DNA of 64,000 nucleotides from Halomonas litopenaei (GCF_003045775.1 NZ_PXNS01000002.1:62001-126000); one strand, 5' to 3'; shown: positions 7,882-16,915, counted from the stretch's first letter. Made by a program: numbers and translations. The notes: generated by a model from the letters alone, not told the origin.

Positions 7882-10119
7882 CTAGAAGTCGTAGGTCAGG
7901 CTCAGCAGCGCGCTGCGCGGCTCGCCATAGATACCCTGGCTATAGAAGCCGAGCTGCGAGTAGTACTCCTCGTCGAACAGGTTGGTGACGTTGAGCTGGG
8001 CGCTCATGCTGTCGTTGATGCGATAGCGGGCCATGGCATCGGCGACAAAGACGTCACCCTGACCGATCTTCTCGGTACCGTTGGGGGTGTCGTTGTCGCG
8101 GTAGGTGTCACCCTGCCAGCGCGCACCGCCGCCGAGGGTCAGGTTCGACCAGCGGCCAGGCAGCTGCCAGCTGGCGAACAGCTTGGCCTGCTGGCGGGCA
8201 TAGCTGGTGTTGAGCTGCTCACCGTCGGCGTCCTCGGCGTCCACCAGGGCGTAGCTGGCGGACAGGTTGACGCCGTCGGCCACCTCGCCTGCGATCTCGA
8301 GCTCAAAGCCTTCGACCTCGGCGCCGTCGGTGGTGGTGTAGGCCTGGTCGGTGGTGCCCGCCACGAAGACCCCGGGGATTTCCACCGCCAGATTGTCCTG
8401 CTGGCTGTGGAACACCGCGAAGGACACGTCGGCACGATCGTCGAACAGCTCGGCCTTGAGACCGGCCTCGTAGTTGATGCCTTCCAGCGGATCCAGCAGG
8501 GCGCCGCTGGGCGAGCGCTCGCTCTGGGTGTTGAAGATCTCGGTGTAGCTGGCGTAGGCGCTGAGGTCGTCGGTGAAGTCGACGATCAGACCCGCGTAGG
8601 GGGTGAACTCGTTGTCGTATTCGTACTCACGCTCGCCGCGATAGTCCTGGTCGATCTTCCAGTCGGTCATGCGCGCGCCGACGATAAAGTGCACCGGGTC
8701 TGCCAGCGAGAAGCGGGATACCGCGTAGTAGCCCTGCTGTTCGGTCACGGTGTTATCGGTAAGGCCCCACTCGCCCCAGACCGGTTCTGCCAGGGCCGGG
8801 TCGTTGCGGTCGCTGAAGCTGCCCAGCGCCGGCACGTCGCCGGCCGGGCCGCGACTGTTGATCTGGTAGTCCTCGTGCAGGTCCATGTAGCCGAAGCCGA
8901 GCTGATGCTCGCGGCCGAACAGGGTGAAGGGACCTTCGGCGCTGACATGCAGATTCTTCTGGGTGCGATCGCCGCGATAGTCGACCAGGTAGGATTCGGT
9001 GGCGTAGCTGGGCGTGTAGTAGAGCACACCGGTCTCGCGATCCGGATAGCCGCCGCGGTAGTTGTAGGTCAGGCCATAGTTGGCGTCGCCGTAGCTGTAG
9101 GCGGCGCGGGCAGACCAGCCATTGTCGAAGTGGTGGGTCAGGTCGACGAAGGCGCGGGTGTTCTCGGTGAAGAAGTTGGCCCAGTCGGTGTTGTTGGCGG
9201 TGGAGCGGTCGAAGTCGGTACGGCCACCGTCCAGGTAGTACTGCGGTACGCCGATGTAGGCGCCATCCTGGTCGTAGTGCTGGTATTCGATGCCCACGCT
9301 GAGCTCGGTGTTGTCGGTCAGCTCGGCGGCGATCACCCCGTAAAGGGTCTCGCGGTCGTTCTCGACGCCGTCCATGAAGCTGTCCGAGCTGTCCTTGGCC
9401 GCCACGAAGCGCACGCCGACGCGCCCCTCGCTGTCCAGCGGAGTGCTGACATCGACCACGCCGCGCCCCCGGTCCCAGCGGCCCACCACGGCAGTCACGC
9501 TACCCGCCGCCTCGTCCAGCGGCTTCTTGCGCACAAAGTTGACGGTGGCGGATGGATCGCCGACCCCGGTCATCAGGCCGGTGGCGCCGCGCACGACCTC
9601 GACCCGGTCGTAGATGGCAGTATCCCACTCGGCGTCGCCGAACGGCCAGAACGCGCTGGTATTGCTCTGCAGGCCATCGAACTGGAAGTTGCGAATGGTG
9701 TAGCCGCGGGACTGGAAGCTGGTGCGAGTGCCGTCCAGACGGATCGCCGAGACGCCGGGCAGCCGTTCCACCGCCTCGGTGGTGCTGGTGATGGCCTCAT
9801 CGTCCATCTGCTGGCGGGTCAGGAAGCTGATCGACTGTGGCGTCTGGCGCGGCGTCAGCGTCAGGCCGTTGGCGCTGGTGCTGGAGGCCACCTGGTAGCT
9901 CTTGGTCGATTCGGTGGTGGCACGCAGATCGTCACCGACCACGGTCATGCTGGCGAGTTGCTCGGCGTCCTGGGCCAGCACCGGGGTCGACAGGGCGGCA
10001 CCGGAGGCCAGGGCAATGGCGATAGCCAGGCGGCCAGGAACGAGGCGGCCAGGAACGAGGTGGCCAGGAACGAGACGGCTTGGAACAAGGCAGGTGAGGG
10101 GAGCGGAATGGTACGGCAC
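7882..10119 (-). CDS. TonB-dependent siderophore receptor
   Basis: A 745-residue outer-membrane receptor. After an N-terminal signal region ending near VLAQDAEQ, the plug domain shows a TonB-box-like SMTVVGD, TPQSISFLTRQQM and the RGYTIRNFQFDGL / RVEVVRGATGLM motifs. A beta-barrel follows, ending in the aromatic SLTYDF typical of outer-membrane proteins. The pattern resembles FhuE/FpvA-type ferric-hydroxamate receptors. The GTG at 10119 gives a signal region with four LVPxx pentapeptides encoded by 15-bp repeats. Its ligand is unknown, but the downstream FecBCDE-like genes imply iron-siderophore import. Confidence 0.93.
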   Translation of the reverse strand: MPYHSAPLTCLVPSRLVPGHLVPGRLVPGRLAIAIALASGAALSTPVLAQDAEQLASMTVVGDDLRATTESTKSYQVASSTSANGLTLTPRQTPQSISFLTRQQMDDEAITSTTEAVERLPGVSAIRLDGTRTSFQSRGYTIRNFQFDGLQSNTSAFWPFGDAEWDTAIYDRVEVVRGATGLMTGVGDPSATVNFVRKKPLDEAAGSVTAVVGRWDRGRGVVDVSTPLDSEGRVGVRFVAAKDSSDSFMDGVENDRETLYGVIAAELTDNTELSVGIEYQHYDQDGAYIGVPQYYLDGGRTDFDRSTANNTDWANFFTENTRAFVDLTHHFDNGWSARAAYSYGDANYGLTYNYRGGYPDRETGVLYYTPSYATESYLVDYRGDRTQKNLHVSAEGPFTLFGREHQLGFGYMDLHEDYQINSRGPAGDVPALGSFSDRNDPALAEPVWGEWGLTDNTVTEQQGYYAVSRFSLADPVHFIVGARMTDWKIDQDYRGEREYEYDNEFTPYAGLIVDFTDDLSAYASYTEIFNTQSERSPSGALLDPLEGINYEAGLKAELFDDRADVSFAVFHSQQDNLAVEIPGVFVAGTTDQAYTTTDGAEVEGFELEIAGEVADGVNLSASYALVDAEDADGEQLNTSYARQQAKLFASWQLPGRWSNLTLGGGARWQGDTYRDNDTPNGTEKIGQGDVFVADAMARYRINDSMSAQLNVTNLFDEEYYSQLGFYSQGIYGEPRSALLSLTYDF
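10031..10090. repeat. 15-bp tandem repeat in the receptor signal region
   Basis: Four 15-bp units based on CGGCCAGGAACGAGG: the first two are identical, the last two carry substitutions. In the minus-strand receptor frame they encode LVPSR, LVPGH, LVPGR and LVPGR just ahead of the hydrophobic core of the signal peptide. Confidence 0.9.
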
Positions 10120-10144
10120 GAAAGGGGTTCCCTGTTTATGTTTT

Positions 10145-10160
10145 AAGAATGCAAATTATT
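10145..10160 (-). promoter_or_regulatory. Possible Fur-type operator upstream of the receptor
   Basis: On the minus strand the sequence AATAATTTGCATTCTT forms an inverted repeat of AATAAT/ATTCTT around four bases, in an AT-rich patch 25-40 bases before the receptor start. It resembles part of the Fur box, but the match is imperfect; the assignment rests mainly on the iron-uptake function of the gene. Confidence 0.3.
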
Positions 10161-10402
10161 CACGTTTCCATTGGCGGGTGTTTATGAGCGCTGCCAAGTT
10201 GTCTATGCGAGATGCCACAAATGCACAAAACGGCAGAACTTTTTGGCGAAGTGGCACCATTGGCCTGGTGCAGGGGCCGAGTAGATATCGCCTTCCTCAG
10301 CGGCGGCATGCACAGACAACGTATGCGTGGCGCAGAGGCGGAGCGCTTCGCCAGGCAGGCCGGGCGAACGAGCAGGTCAGGAAAGAAGAGCAGGCCGGGC
10401 AA

Positions 10403-10458
10403 GAAGCAGAGAGGCAGAGAGGCAGAGAGGCAGAGAGGCAGAGAGGCAGAGAGGCAGG
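10403..10458. repeat. 8-bp tandem repeat (GAGGCAGA)
   Basis: Seven consecutive octamers: one variant (GAAGCAGA), five perfect GAGGCAGA and a final GAGGCAGG. The tract is non-coding as far as can be judged and lies between two minus-strand genes. Such tracts change length by slipped-strand mispairing. Confidence 0.9.
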
Positions 10459-10655
10459 CAAGCAGCAGATGGCTAACGACCAGGCGCGGCGACGACCAGG
10501 CAAGACGACGATCTGGCAGAAGGCGGCCGGCAGTAGAAGACGCCGCTGGAGGTGGGAAGGGGAATCGGCGGTGATGCGAGGCCCGCCAGCGCAAGGCGCC
10601 GGCAGGAAAAGACGACGGTAGGCGTGTTTTGGCGGGCGCGTTCGGCAGGGGCCTG

Positions 10656-12002
10656 TCAGCTGCGCCCGGGTTCGGCGGCGCTCGCCGGGCCTTCCTCCAG
10701 GGAGGACTCCTCGTCTGCTTCCATGAGTTCCAGGTCGAGCTGCACCGGATCGTCGGCCGCTTCCTCGACCCAGGTCGCCCCCAGGGAGGCGGTGCCGGCG
10801 GGGACCGCAACATAGTGGCCGTGGGTGTCCGACGGCTGGTTCGGATAGCGCCACAGGCAGTAGCCGCCGAAGACCACGATAAGCGCGTGGATCAGCGCCA
10901 GGTCCCACAGAAAGCCGGCAGAGCCCAGCAGGTCCATCAATAGCCCCGTGCTTAGCGGGCCGAGGATGGCGCCGATGCCGAGCGCCAGCACCAGACTGCT
11001 GCTGGCGGACACCGTCTGCTGCGGCGTCAGGACGTCATTGGCGCAGGCGAGAAACAGTGAATAGAGCGTCAGGGTGGTGCCGCCCAGCAGCACGCCGAGC
11101 AGCGTCAGCGCATGGCTTGCGCCCTGGTCGAACAGCAGCCCGGCCAGCGAGAAGGCGGTGGCCAGGGCGGCGACGATGAGGATCACCCATTGGCGATCGG
11201 TCTTGTCGGAGAGCTTGCCCAGCGGCCATTGAAACAGCGCCCCACCGAGGATGAACGCCCCCATGAAGGCGGCGATCTGGTGGGTTTCCAGGCCATGGTT
11301 GGCGGCAAACACCGCGCCCATGCCGAATACAGTACCGTTGGCGATCCCGGTCAGCAGGCAACCGAGGGTGCCCAGCGGTGACAGTCGATACAGGCGCAGC
11401 AGGTTCATCGCCTCGGGCTGGCTGGTGTCCGGCTGCGGGGTGTAGCTCAACAGGATCGGCACCAGCGCCAGCGACATCAGTATCGAGACGATCAAGAACA
11501 GCAGGATACCGCTGGGGTCGGCCACGTTCAGCAGCAACTGGCCGCCGCCCATGCCGAGATAGCTGATGACCATGTAGAACGCCAGCAGTCGCCCGCGCAG
11601 GTGGTTGCTGGCGTGGCCGTTGAGCCAGCTTTCGGTCACCACGTAGAGCCCGGCGTAGGCGAAGCCGGTCATTAACCGCATCGCCGCCCACACCCAGGGG
11701 TCGATGAACATGACGTGGACCAGGATGGCGATGGAGGTGATCGAGGCCAGGGCGGCGAACACCCGGATATGGCCGACGTCGCGAAGCTTGCGTGGGGTCA
11801 GGGTGGAGCCGGCCAGAAAGCCGACGAAGTAGGCCGACATCACCAGGCCGGTGACCGTGTTGCCGAAGGATTCCTCGGCGGCGCGCACCCCGAGCAGGCT
11901 GCCCTGCAGGCCATTGCCGAGCATCAGCAGGCCGACGCCGAGCAGCAGCGCCCAGAGGCTCCAGGCCGCCGACAGGGTGGAAGTGGGAGTCGATGTGGTC
12001 AC
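10656..12002 (-). CDS. MFS transporter (YcaD-like)
   Basis: A 448-residue major facilitator with about 12 membrane segments. Visible features are the N-terminal LWALLLGVGLLMLGNGLQG, the ESWLNGHASNHLRGRLLAFY loop typical of the YcaD/sugar-phosphate-like MFS subgroup, and the mid-protein GKLSDKTDRQWV loop between helices 8 and 9. The C-terminal 50 residues are acidic and cytoplasmic (VEEAADDP...ADEESSLEEGP). Start is a GTG at 12002 preceded by CGAGG. The substrate is not evident. It stands alone on the minus strand. Confidence 0.88.
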   Translation of the reverse strand: MTTSTPTSTLSAAWSLWALLLGVGLLMLGNGLQGSLLGVRAAEESFGNTVTGLVMSAYFVGFLAGSTLTPRKLRDVGHIRVFAALASITSIAILVHVMFIDPWVWAAMRLMTGFAYAGLYVVTESWLNGHASNHLRGRLLAFYMVISYLGMGGGQLLLNVADPSGILLFLIVSILMSLALVPILLSYTPQPDTSQPEAMNLLRLYRLSPLGTLGCLLTGIANGTVFGMGAVFAANHGLETHQIAAFMGAFILGGALFQWPLGKLSDKTDRQWVILIVAALATAFSLAGLLFDQGASHALTLLGVLLGGTTLTLYSLFLACANDVLTPQQTVSASSSLVLALGIGAILGPLSTGLLMDLLGSAGFLWDLALIHALIVVFGGYCLWRYPNQPSDTHGHYVAVPAGTASLGATWVEEAADDPVQLDLELMEADEESSLEEGPASAAEPGRS

Positions 12003-13127
12003 GGCGGCCTCGCTTGTCCGGGGGAGGGGGCGACGGAAGTCTGTTGTCGGCTGGGGTACCGCGGCGCCGGTCCATCGCCGCCGCCGCTAATCGTCAGTGT
12101 GTTCGGCGTACCGCTGATCGGCAAGGGGCGCCATGTTGTTGCCGGCAAGGCATCGTTTGATGCTCTGCCACGAACGCCCGAACTCATCTTGGCCGTCCAG
12201 CACGCTGACCCGACGACGACTCCATAGCATCGTAGTTGGTCGAACTCGCGGCCGTAACCGATGCGTACCAGGTCCAAGCGGGTATTCTGTCGCGTGCGAG
12301 CAATCGTCCTGGGAGCATCGAATTCAACGCTATCGTTCGCTTGATTTTTTCTGGTGTATCCGTCTATTGCCGAAGCAGATTCAGGGGGGCGTTACTGGGT
12401 TTAATGCAGGAAAGGTTACGTCGCGAGCCGCGGGATTTTCGCTATCTTGACGTCTGGTCGAAAATGGGTAAATTATCCTTCGTCCGTCAGGTTGGACATT
12501 TTCTGCACAGCACAGTAGGGTATGTGCGCCGCAGCGATGGTTTTATCCCGCCTTTTACAGGCGTCACGTCGCTCTGGACGCCGAGCCCTTATCCTGGCTC
12601 GCGATCCGATGCCAAGCTGGCGTTATACCGCCAGGAGAAGTGCCATCGCTGGATGGATGTAGCACCTTCCCGACTGGATTACCCCGGGGCCAATGGCCCG
12701 GCGGGGACCTGTTTGTCTTGTCTAATGCTGTTCCTGCGTTGTCGCTGGAGAGGACCGAGATGTCGCCCCACTACACCGACCAGGGCCGCTGCATGCCGCG
12801 CCGCCCGCCTCCCTGACCCACCAGTGGTCTGCTGGCGTCTTCGATACGCCCCGCCGGTTGTCGCAATGTCGGCCCGCCTGCCTCTGCTGCAATGGCTGGC
12901 CATGTGCTGCGGCGCGTCCCGACGCCTTTCTGTACCGAAAAAGCGGCAGTAATCCGTTTTATTTCGGCCCTTGAGACTTCAATGATCCCGAGGAAGCTTC
13001 GTCCTTTTCGTGGGCGGAATTCCTGTGGCGTTGTCGTGCTCGTCTAGTGAGTTTTTCGCGGTGAAGTGCCGGCATGCGTTCGCATGAACCGTCGCTCGCC
13101 TGTGTTCCACCAACAAGAGAATTGCCC
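12003..13127. other. 1.1-kb stretch without a recognisable gene
   Basis: No frame here looks like a protein: the longest ones have rare codons, no domain and no ribosome-binding site. Part of the stretch (12330-12560) is more AT-rich than its surroundings. A GC-rich imperfect hairpin lies around 12682-12706 (CCCCGGGGCC...GGCCCGGCGGGG). A tiny open frame with AGAGGA ahead of its ATG runs 12760-12816 (18 codons, MSPHYTDQGRC...), unsupported otherwise. The right part should contain the promoter of the symporter gene. Confidence 0.5.
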
Positions 13128-14828
13128 TTGAATAGCGCCTCCCTCCACCAGTTTTCGACCCTGACGGTCATCCTGTTGATGATCGCTTTTTATGGCGGCA
13201 CCTACCTGCTGACCCTGAGCATCCGCAAGAAGAAGGAAGACGCCGACGCCTTCATGGTCTCGAACCACCGGGTCGGCTTCGGCATCGGTGCCGCCAGCAT
13301 GACGGCCACCTGGATCTGGGCCGCTTCTTTCTACGCCGCTGCCACTTCCGGCTATACCTATGGTGTGTCCGGCCCGATCCACTACGGGCTGTGGGGCGCG
13401 CTGATGATCCTGTTCATCTATCCGTTCGGCCGCCGCTTCCGGCGGCTGGCGCCCAACGCCCACACCCTGGGCGAACTGATCCACGCTCGCCACGGCTCCT
13501 CCAGCCAGCTGATCCTGGCGCTATCGAACCTGCTGGGCAGCATCATCAGCCTGATGGTCAACTTCACCGCCGCCGGGGCGCTGGTATCGGTGCTGTCGCC
13601 GCTGTCGTTCCAGGCCGGCGTCATCATCGCCGGTGTCGGGGTGCTGCTGTACACGCTATGGTCGGGCTTCCGCGCCTCGGTGCTGACGGACTTCGCCCAA
13701 CTGGTGGCGCTGATGGCGATCGCCGTGGTGATCATCCCGGCGGTGTTCTTCGCCATGGGCGGGCCCACTGAACTGGTGGCCGGGCTCGACAACCTCACCG
13801 CCGAGCAGGCCAACTTCTTCTCGATGGACGCCATCCTCAATCAGGGCGCACCCTTCTTCGTTGCGGTGCTGGCCTATGCCATCGGTAACCAGACCATCTC
13901 CCAGCGTCTGTTCGCGGTGAACGAGGATCACATCAAGCCGACCTTCCTCACCGCCACCGTGGGCTACGGTGCCATCGTCATCGGCCTTGGCATGATCGGC
14001 CTGATGGCGTTGACCCTGGGGGTCGAGCCGCTCAACGGTGACATGAACAACCTGATCCCGCAGATGGTGTCCAGCTACCTGCCGCCGGTGTTCATCGCTG
14101 CCTTCTTTATTCTGGTGATCGGTTCGCTGTCCTCGACCGCCGATTCCGACCTGTCGGCACTGTCGGCGATCATGATGGCCGACGTCTACGGCAAGAACAT
14201 CGCTCGAGGCAAGGCCGACCCCCGCCGCATGCTGCTGGTAGGGCGCATCACCATGATCGTGGCCACCGCCATCGGTATCGTCTTCGCCAGCTTCTCGCTG
14301 GATATCCTGGTGATGCTGGTCTTCGTCGGGGCACTGTGGGGGGCCATCGTCTTCCCGGTGATCGCCAGTTGCTTCTGGAGCCGGGTCACCAACGCGGCCT
14401 TCACCACCTCGGTGCTGGTGGCCATGGTGACCTTCTGCGTGGCGCGTTTTGAATGGCTGCCGATGACCGGTGTGGCCGGTCTTGGCTTCGAGTTCCTGGC
14501 CAGCATCGGTGGCGGCATCATCATCGCGCTGATGGTGTTCGGCTTCCTCGGCCGCGTGGCCGGCGCCGTCGCCGGGCTCGCTGCCTTTGTCGCCATGCTG
14601 GTGTTCGCCACCGGTTTCCTCAGGGAGTACACGGTGCTGCTGGCGTCGCTGACCGCCTACGGCACCAGCACCCTGGTGTGCGTGGTGATGAGCCTCGCCA
14701 GCCGCGAGCGGTTCGACTTCGACACCATCGCCGAGCGGGTCGGCAACTATGATGCCGCCGAGGCCGTGACGGTAGCCGACGAGCGCCCGTCCAAGTCCGC
14801 CCCGGCAGGGCTTGCGACCCAGCGCTGA
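13128..14828 (+). CDS. Sodium:solute symporter (SSS family)
   Basis: A 566-residue SSS carrier with about 13-14 membrane segments. The N-terminus (STLTVILLMIAFYGGTYLLT) is followed by the family loop DADAFMVSNHRVGF and ATWIWAASFYAAATSGYTYG. The SSTADSDLSALSAIMMADVYGK segment carries the Ser/Thr pair of the Na2 sodium site. SGP and PNAHTLGELIHARHG resemble the DUR3/urea-type subgroup, but the substrate is open. An ATG at 13074 would add 18 residues, but its codons (ACA AGA GAA TTG) are unlike the rest, so the TTG at 13128 is preferred. A 42-residue partner follows 54 bases later. Confidence 0.88.
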   Translation: MNSASLHQFSTLTVILLMIAFYGGTYLLTLSIRKKKEDADAFMVSNHRVGFGIGAASMTATWIWAASFYAAATSGYTYGVSGPIHYGLWGALMILFIYPFGRRFRRLAPNAHTLGELIHARHGSSSQLILALSNLLGSIISLMVNFTAAGALVSVLSPLSFQAGVIIAGVGVLLYTLWSGFRASVLTDFAQLVALMAIAVVIIPAVFFAMGGPTELVAGLDNLTAEQANFFSMDAILNQGAPFFVAVLAYAIGNQTISQRLFAVNEDHIKPTFLTATVGYGAIVIGLGMIGLMALTLGVEPLNGDMNNLIPQMVSSYLPPVFIAAFFILVIGSLSSTADSDLSALSAIMMADVYGKNIARGKADPRRMLLVGRITMIVATAIGIVFASFSLDILVMLVFVGALWGAIVFPVIASCFWSRVTNAAFTTSVLVAMVTFCVARFEWLPMTGVAGLGFEFLASIGGGIIIALMVFGFLGRVAGAVAGLAAFVAMLVFATGFLREYTVLLASLTAYGTSTLVCVVMSLASRERFDFDTIAERVGNYDAAEAVTVADERPSKSAPAGLATQR

Positions 14829-14882
14829 ACCCTTGTTTGACGGGCGCCGCAGGCTGGCGGCGCCCACCGACGGAGATTCCCC

Positions 14883-15011
14883 ATGACTCTGCTTTTTGGC
14901 TTTTACGTATTGATCTGGCCTGCGCTCACCCTGGGCGTGCTGCTGCTGATCTGCCGCGCCGTTGCCCGCGATCGTCGTGAGGCGAAAAAGGGCCACCGCA
15001 CCCTGGTGTGA
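14883..15011 (+). CDS. Small single-helix membrane protein, putative symporter small subunit
   Basis: A 42-residue protein: one hydrophobic helix (about residues 3-26, GFYVLIWPALTLGVLLLICR) followed by a very basic tail (RAVARDRREAKKGHRTLV). GGAG lies eight bases before the ATG. It sits 54 bases after the sodium-solute symporter and before a strong terminator, so the two are almost certainly co-transcribed. Similar tiny proteins occur beside SSS-type carriers and are annotated as putative transporter small subunits; the function is not established. The positive tail predicts the C-terminus in the cytoplasm. Confidence 0.75.
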   Translation: MTLLFGFYVLIWPALTLGVLLLICRAVARDRREAKKGHRTLV

Positions 15012-15072
15012 GGCGCAACTCGCACTGACCCGTTGCGACACCTGCCCTTGATGCGAGGGACAGGCCGCAACC

Positions 15073-15102
15073 AAAGAAGCCGCCCCAAGGGGCGGCTTCT
15101 TT
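15073..15102. terminator. Rho-independent terminator, bidirectional
   Basis: Perfect 14-bp inverted repeat AAAGAAGCCGCCCC/GGGGCGGCTTCTTT with a two-base AA spacer. The A and T tracts make it usable from both strands. It lies between the small membrane protein gene and the convergent kdgR-like gene. Confidence 0.9.
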
Positions 15103-15135
15103 CGTCATGGCAGGCAGCAGGGCAGGGAGGTCGCG

Positions 15136-15921
15136 TCAGCGCCGCGCCAGGTAGCCCAGGTTGCCCGAAATGTTGCGACCGGCCTCGACCAGAATGCGCT
15201 TGTACTCCGAGGTCTTGTCCTGGTGGTAGCGGATGCTCGGGATCGACATGCTCAGGGCGGCGATGGCGCGCCCGGTGTGATCGAAGATCGGGGTGGCGAA
15301 GCAGCAGACGCCTTCATCCATCTCTTCGAGATCCTCGGACAGCTCGCTCTCGGCGATCTCGGCCAGCTCTTCGCGCAGTGCCGCTTCGGTGGTCACGGTG
15401 TTCTGGGTGCGTGGTTCGAACTTGACGTTCGCGAGCAGGGCGTCGAGCTGCGCCGGGGGCAGGTGGGCCAGCAGGGCCTTGCCGATGGAATTGGTGTAGG
15501 CCGGGCTACGGTCGCCGATGCGGGTGTGAATGCACAGGTTGAAGTGAGAGTTGTACTTGTGCACGTAGATCACTTCGGCGGTGGAGGTGTCCAGGGTGCC
15601 CAGGTGCACGGCTTCGCGGGTCAGTTCGGACAGTGCCGCCATGTCGGGATCGGCCATCTTGATCAGGTCGGCCTTGCCGAGCGCCGAGCTGCCAAGCGCA
15701 AAGACCTTCATCGTCAGCCGGTATTTCTCGCTTTCCGGATTCTGGGCGACGTAGCCCAGGTTCTTGAGCGTCTGCACAAAGCGATAGGCGGTGCTCTTTG
15801 ACATCACGGCGCGTTGGGACAGCATCGCCAGGCTGGATTCTCCGCCCTCATCCAGAGCCTCCAGGATCGCCATGACCTTGAGTACCGCTGTGACGTTGTC
15901 GACCTTCGCTTCAGTAGCCAT
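15136..15921 (-). CDS. kdgR: IclR-family regulator, KdgR-like
   Basis: A 261-residue IclR-type regulator. The N-terminal winged helix (about 10-75) contains LSQRAVMSKSTAYRFVQTLKNLGYV, nearly the KdgR recognition helix. The C-terminal ligand domain includes EAVHLGTLD, IGDRSPAYTNSIGKALLA and a GVCCFATPIFDHTGRAIAALSMS block. Family members of this subgroup control pectin/hexuronate or 2-keto-3-deoxygluconate genes, which fits the KduD-type enzymes elsewhere in the window. The ATG at 15921 fits the family start; the frame is open 37 codons upstream. It is divergent from the 16009 gene. Confidence 0.82.
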   Translation of the reverse strand: MATEAKVDNVTAVLKVMAILEALDEGGESSLAMLSQRAVMSKSTAYRFVQTLKNLGYVAQNPESEKYRLTMKVFALGSSALGKADLIKMADPDMAALSELTREAVHLGTLDTSTAEVIYVHKYNSHFNLCIHTRIGDRSPAYTNSIGKALLAHLPPAQLDALLANVKFEPRTQNTVTTEAALREELAEIAESELSEDLEEMDEGVCCFATPIFDHTGRAIAALSMSIPSIRYHQDKTSEYKRILVEAGRNISGNLGYLARR

Positions 15922-15975
15922 AGGGCCAAGATTCCAGAAATTGTGAAATAGGGTTTTATCTCTTGGTTTCGAGTT

Positions 15976-15993
15976 ATACGTCTTTAGTCGTAT
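15976..15993. promoter_or_regulatory. Inverted repeat between divergent genes, candidate operator
   Basis: ATACG and CGTAT are spaced by eight bases in the 87-base gap between the kdgR-like gene and the divergent membrane-protein gene. The AT-rich gap must contain both promoters. Binding by the KdgR-like protein is an inference from position only. Confidence 0.35.
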
Positions 15994-16008
15994 GTCTGCA
16001 ATATTCGA

Positions 16009-16755
16009 ATGAGCTACGGCAGGGTCACCCAACTCTTCTATGTGGTGAGCCAGATCCTTCTCACCCTGATGACCGCCTCCATCGCGCTCTATGGCGTGTC
16101 ACTGTTTCTCGGCGCGGTGTTCGATGTTCGGGTGGCCTTCGTCACCCTGGTGATCGGTGCCGTCATCATCGTGACGTTGGCCATCGCCCTGGGCCAGGTC
16201 CACCACCTCAGCCTGTTCGACATCATGGTGATGTTCGGAGTGATCTTCCAGATGCCGCTGGCGCTGCCGGCCATGCTGTCCATCGCCAGGACCGGCGCCC
16301 CTGACTGGGCCGGTTGGGGCGGGGTGCTGGTGGGTATCCTGGTGACCACCACGAGCTATCTGTGGCTCGACGTCGAGGCGTTCAGCCAATGGCTCGGCCT
16401 GCCGTCGATCCATCCCTCCCAACTGGTCGATATCAAGCTGGCGGTTTCGCTGGTGCTGCAGGTCGTCAGCGTGGTGGGTTTCGTCTATCTGGCGCGTTTC
16501 GTCCATGCACCGCCCAGAAGCGCCGCCCGCCAGGCAGAGGTCGACGAGTTGTTTGCCCGGCTGGAGCGCCCGGTGGCCGCGGACACCACGCCGGACAGCG
16601 GTGGGCCGTCGCGCAAGCTGGCGCCGCGACTGGTGCGGTACGTCGCGCTGGTATCGCTGCTGTTGGCGGTGCTGGCCGATACCTGGCTCGGCGCAGGCTT
16701 CTTTATGATCGTGGCCGTGTGTCAGTTGATAATCTCGCGACTCCTGAGGCGTTGA
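16009..16755 (+). CDS. Integral membrane protein of unknown function
   Basis: A 248-residue protein that I do not recognise. It has about six predicted membrane helices: near residues 10-35, 40-60, 68-90, 100-118, 138-158 and, after a polar loop of about 50 residues (HAPPRSAARQAEVDELFARL...), a pair near 208-240. It ends RLLRR. No ribosome-binding site is seen ahead of the ATG, so the message may be leaderless or the start may be internal. It is divergent from the kdgR-like gene and 160 bases ahead of the OsmC-YcaO gene. Confidence 0.65.
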   Translation: MSYGRVTQLFYVVSQILLTLMTASIALYGVSLFLGAVFDVRVAFVTLVIGAVIIVTLAIALGQVHHLSLFDIMVMFGVIFQMPLALPAMLSIARTGAPDWAGWGGVLVGILVTTTSYLWLDVEAFSQWLGLPSIHPSQLVDIKLAVSLVLQVVSVVGFVYLARFVHAPPRSAARQAEVDELFARLERPVAADTTPDSGGPSRKLAPRLVRYVALVSLLLAVLADTWLGAGFFMIVAVCQLIISRLLRR

Positions 16756-16915
16756 GGGGCTGGGGGCGGCAGGAGGTCGACTCGCCACGCCATCACGAGC
16801 AAATTTCATCCGGCTGGCCAAGACGTCGCCGGGGGAAAACTGGATAATGCGCCCCAAAGGCGTTGTCGGTGGCGAGTGTCCGACGACCCAAACCCATTAC
16901 TCCGGTGCTGACTCC

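Larger units (their letters stand above)
10120..10655. other. Intergenic region, 8-bp minisatellite
   Basis: No gene is recognised between the receptor start and the MFS gene end. Open frames here are compositional. The main feature is a run of seven 8-bp units (GAGGCAGA consensus, 10403-10458), five of them perfect. The left part is AT-rich and should hold the receptor promoter. Confidence 0.6.

Noticed and set aside
10160-10813. Minus-strand frame running through the 8-bp repeats
   Set aside because: Low-complexity translation (repeated LPLCLSAS) and overlap with the MFS gene show it is not a gene.
12760-12816. 18-codon frame with a good AGAGGA site
   Set aside because: Too short to judge without conservation; it could be a leader peptide but nothing downstream supports this.
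12236-12952. 238-codon plus-strand frame in the large gap
   Set aside because: No ribosome-binding site, rare codons, Arg/Cys-rich sequence and no recognisable domain.
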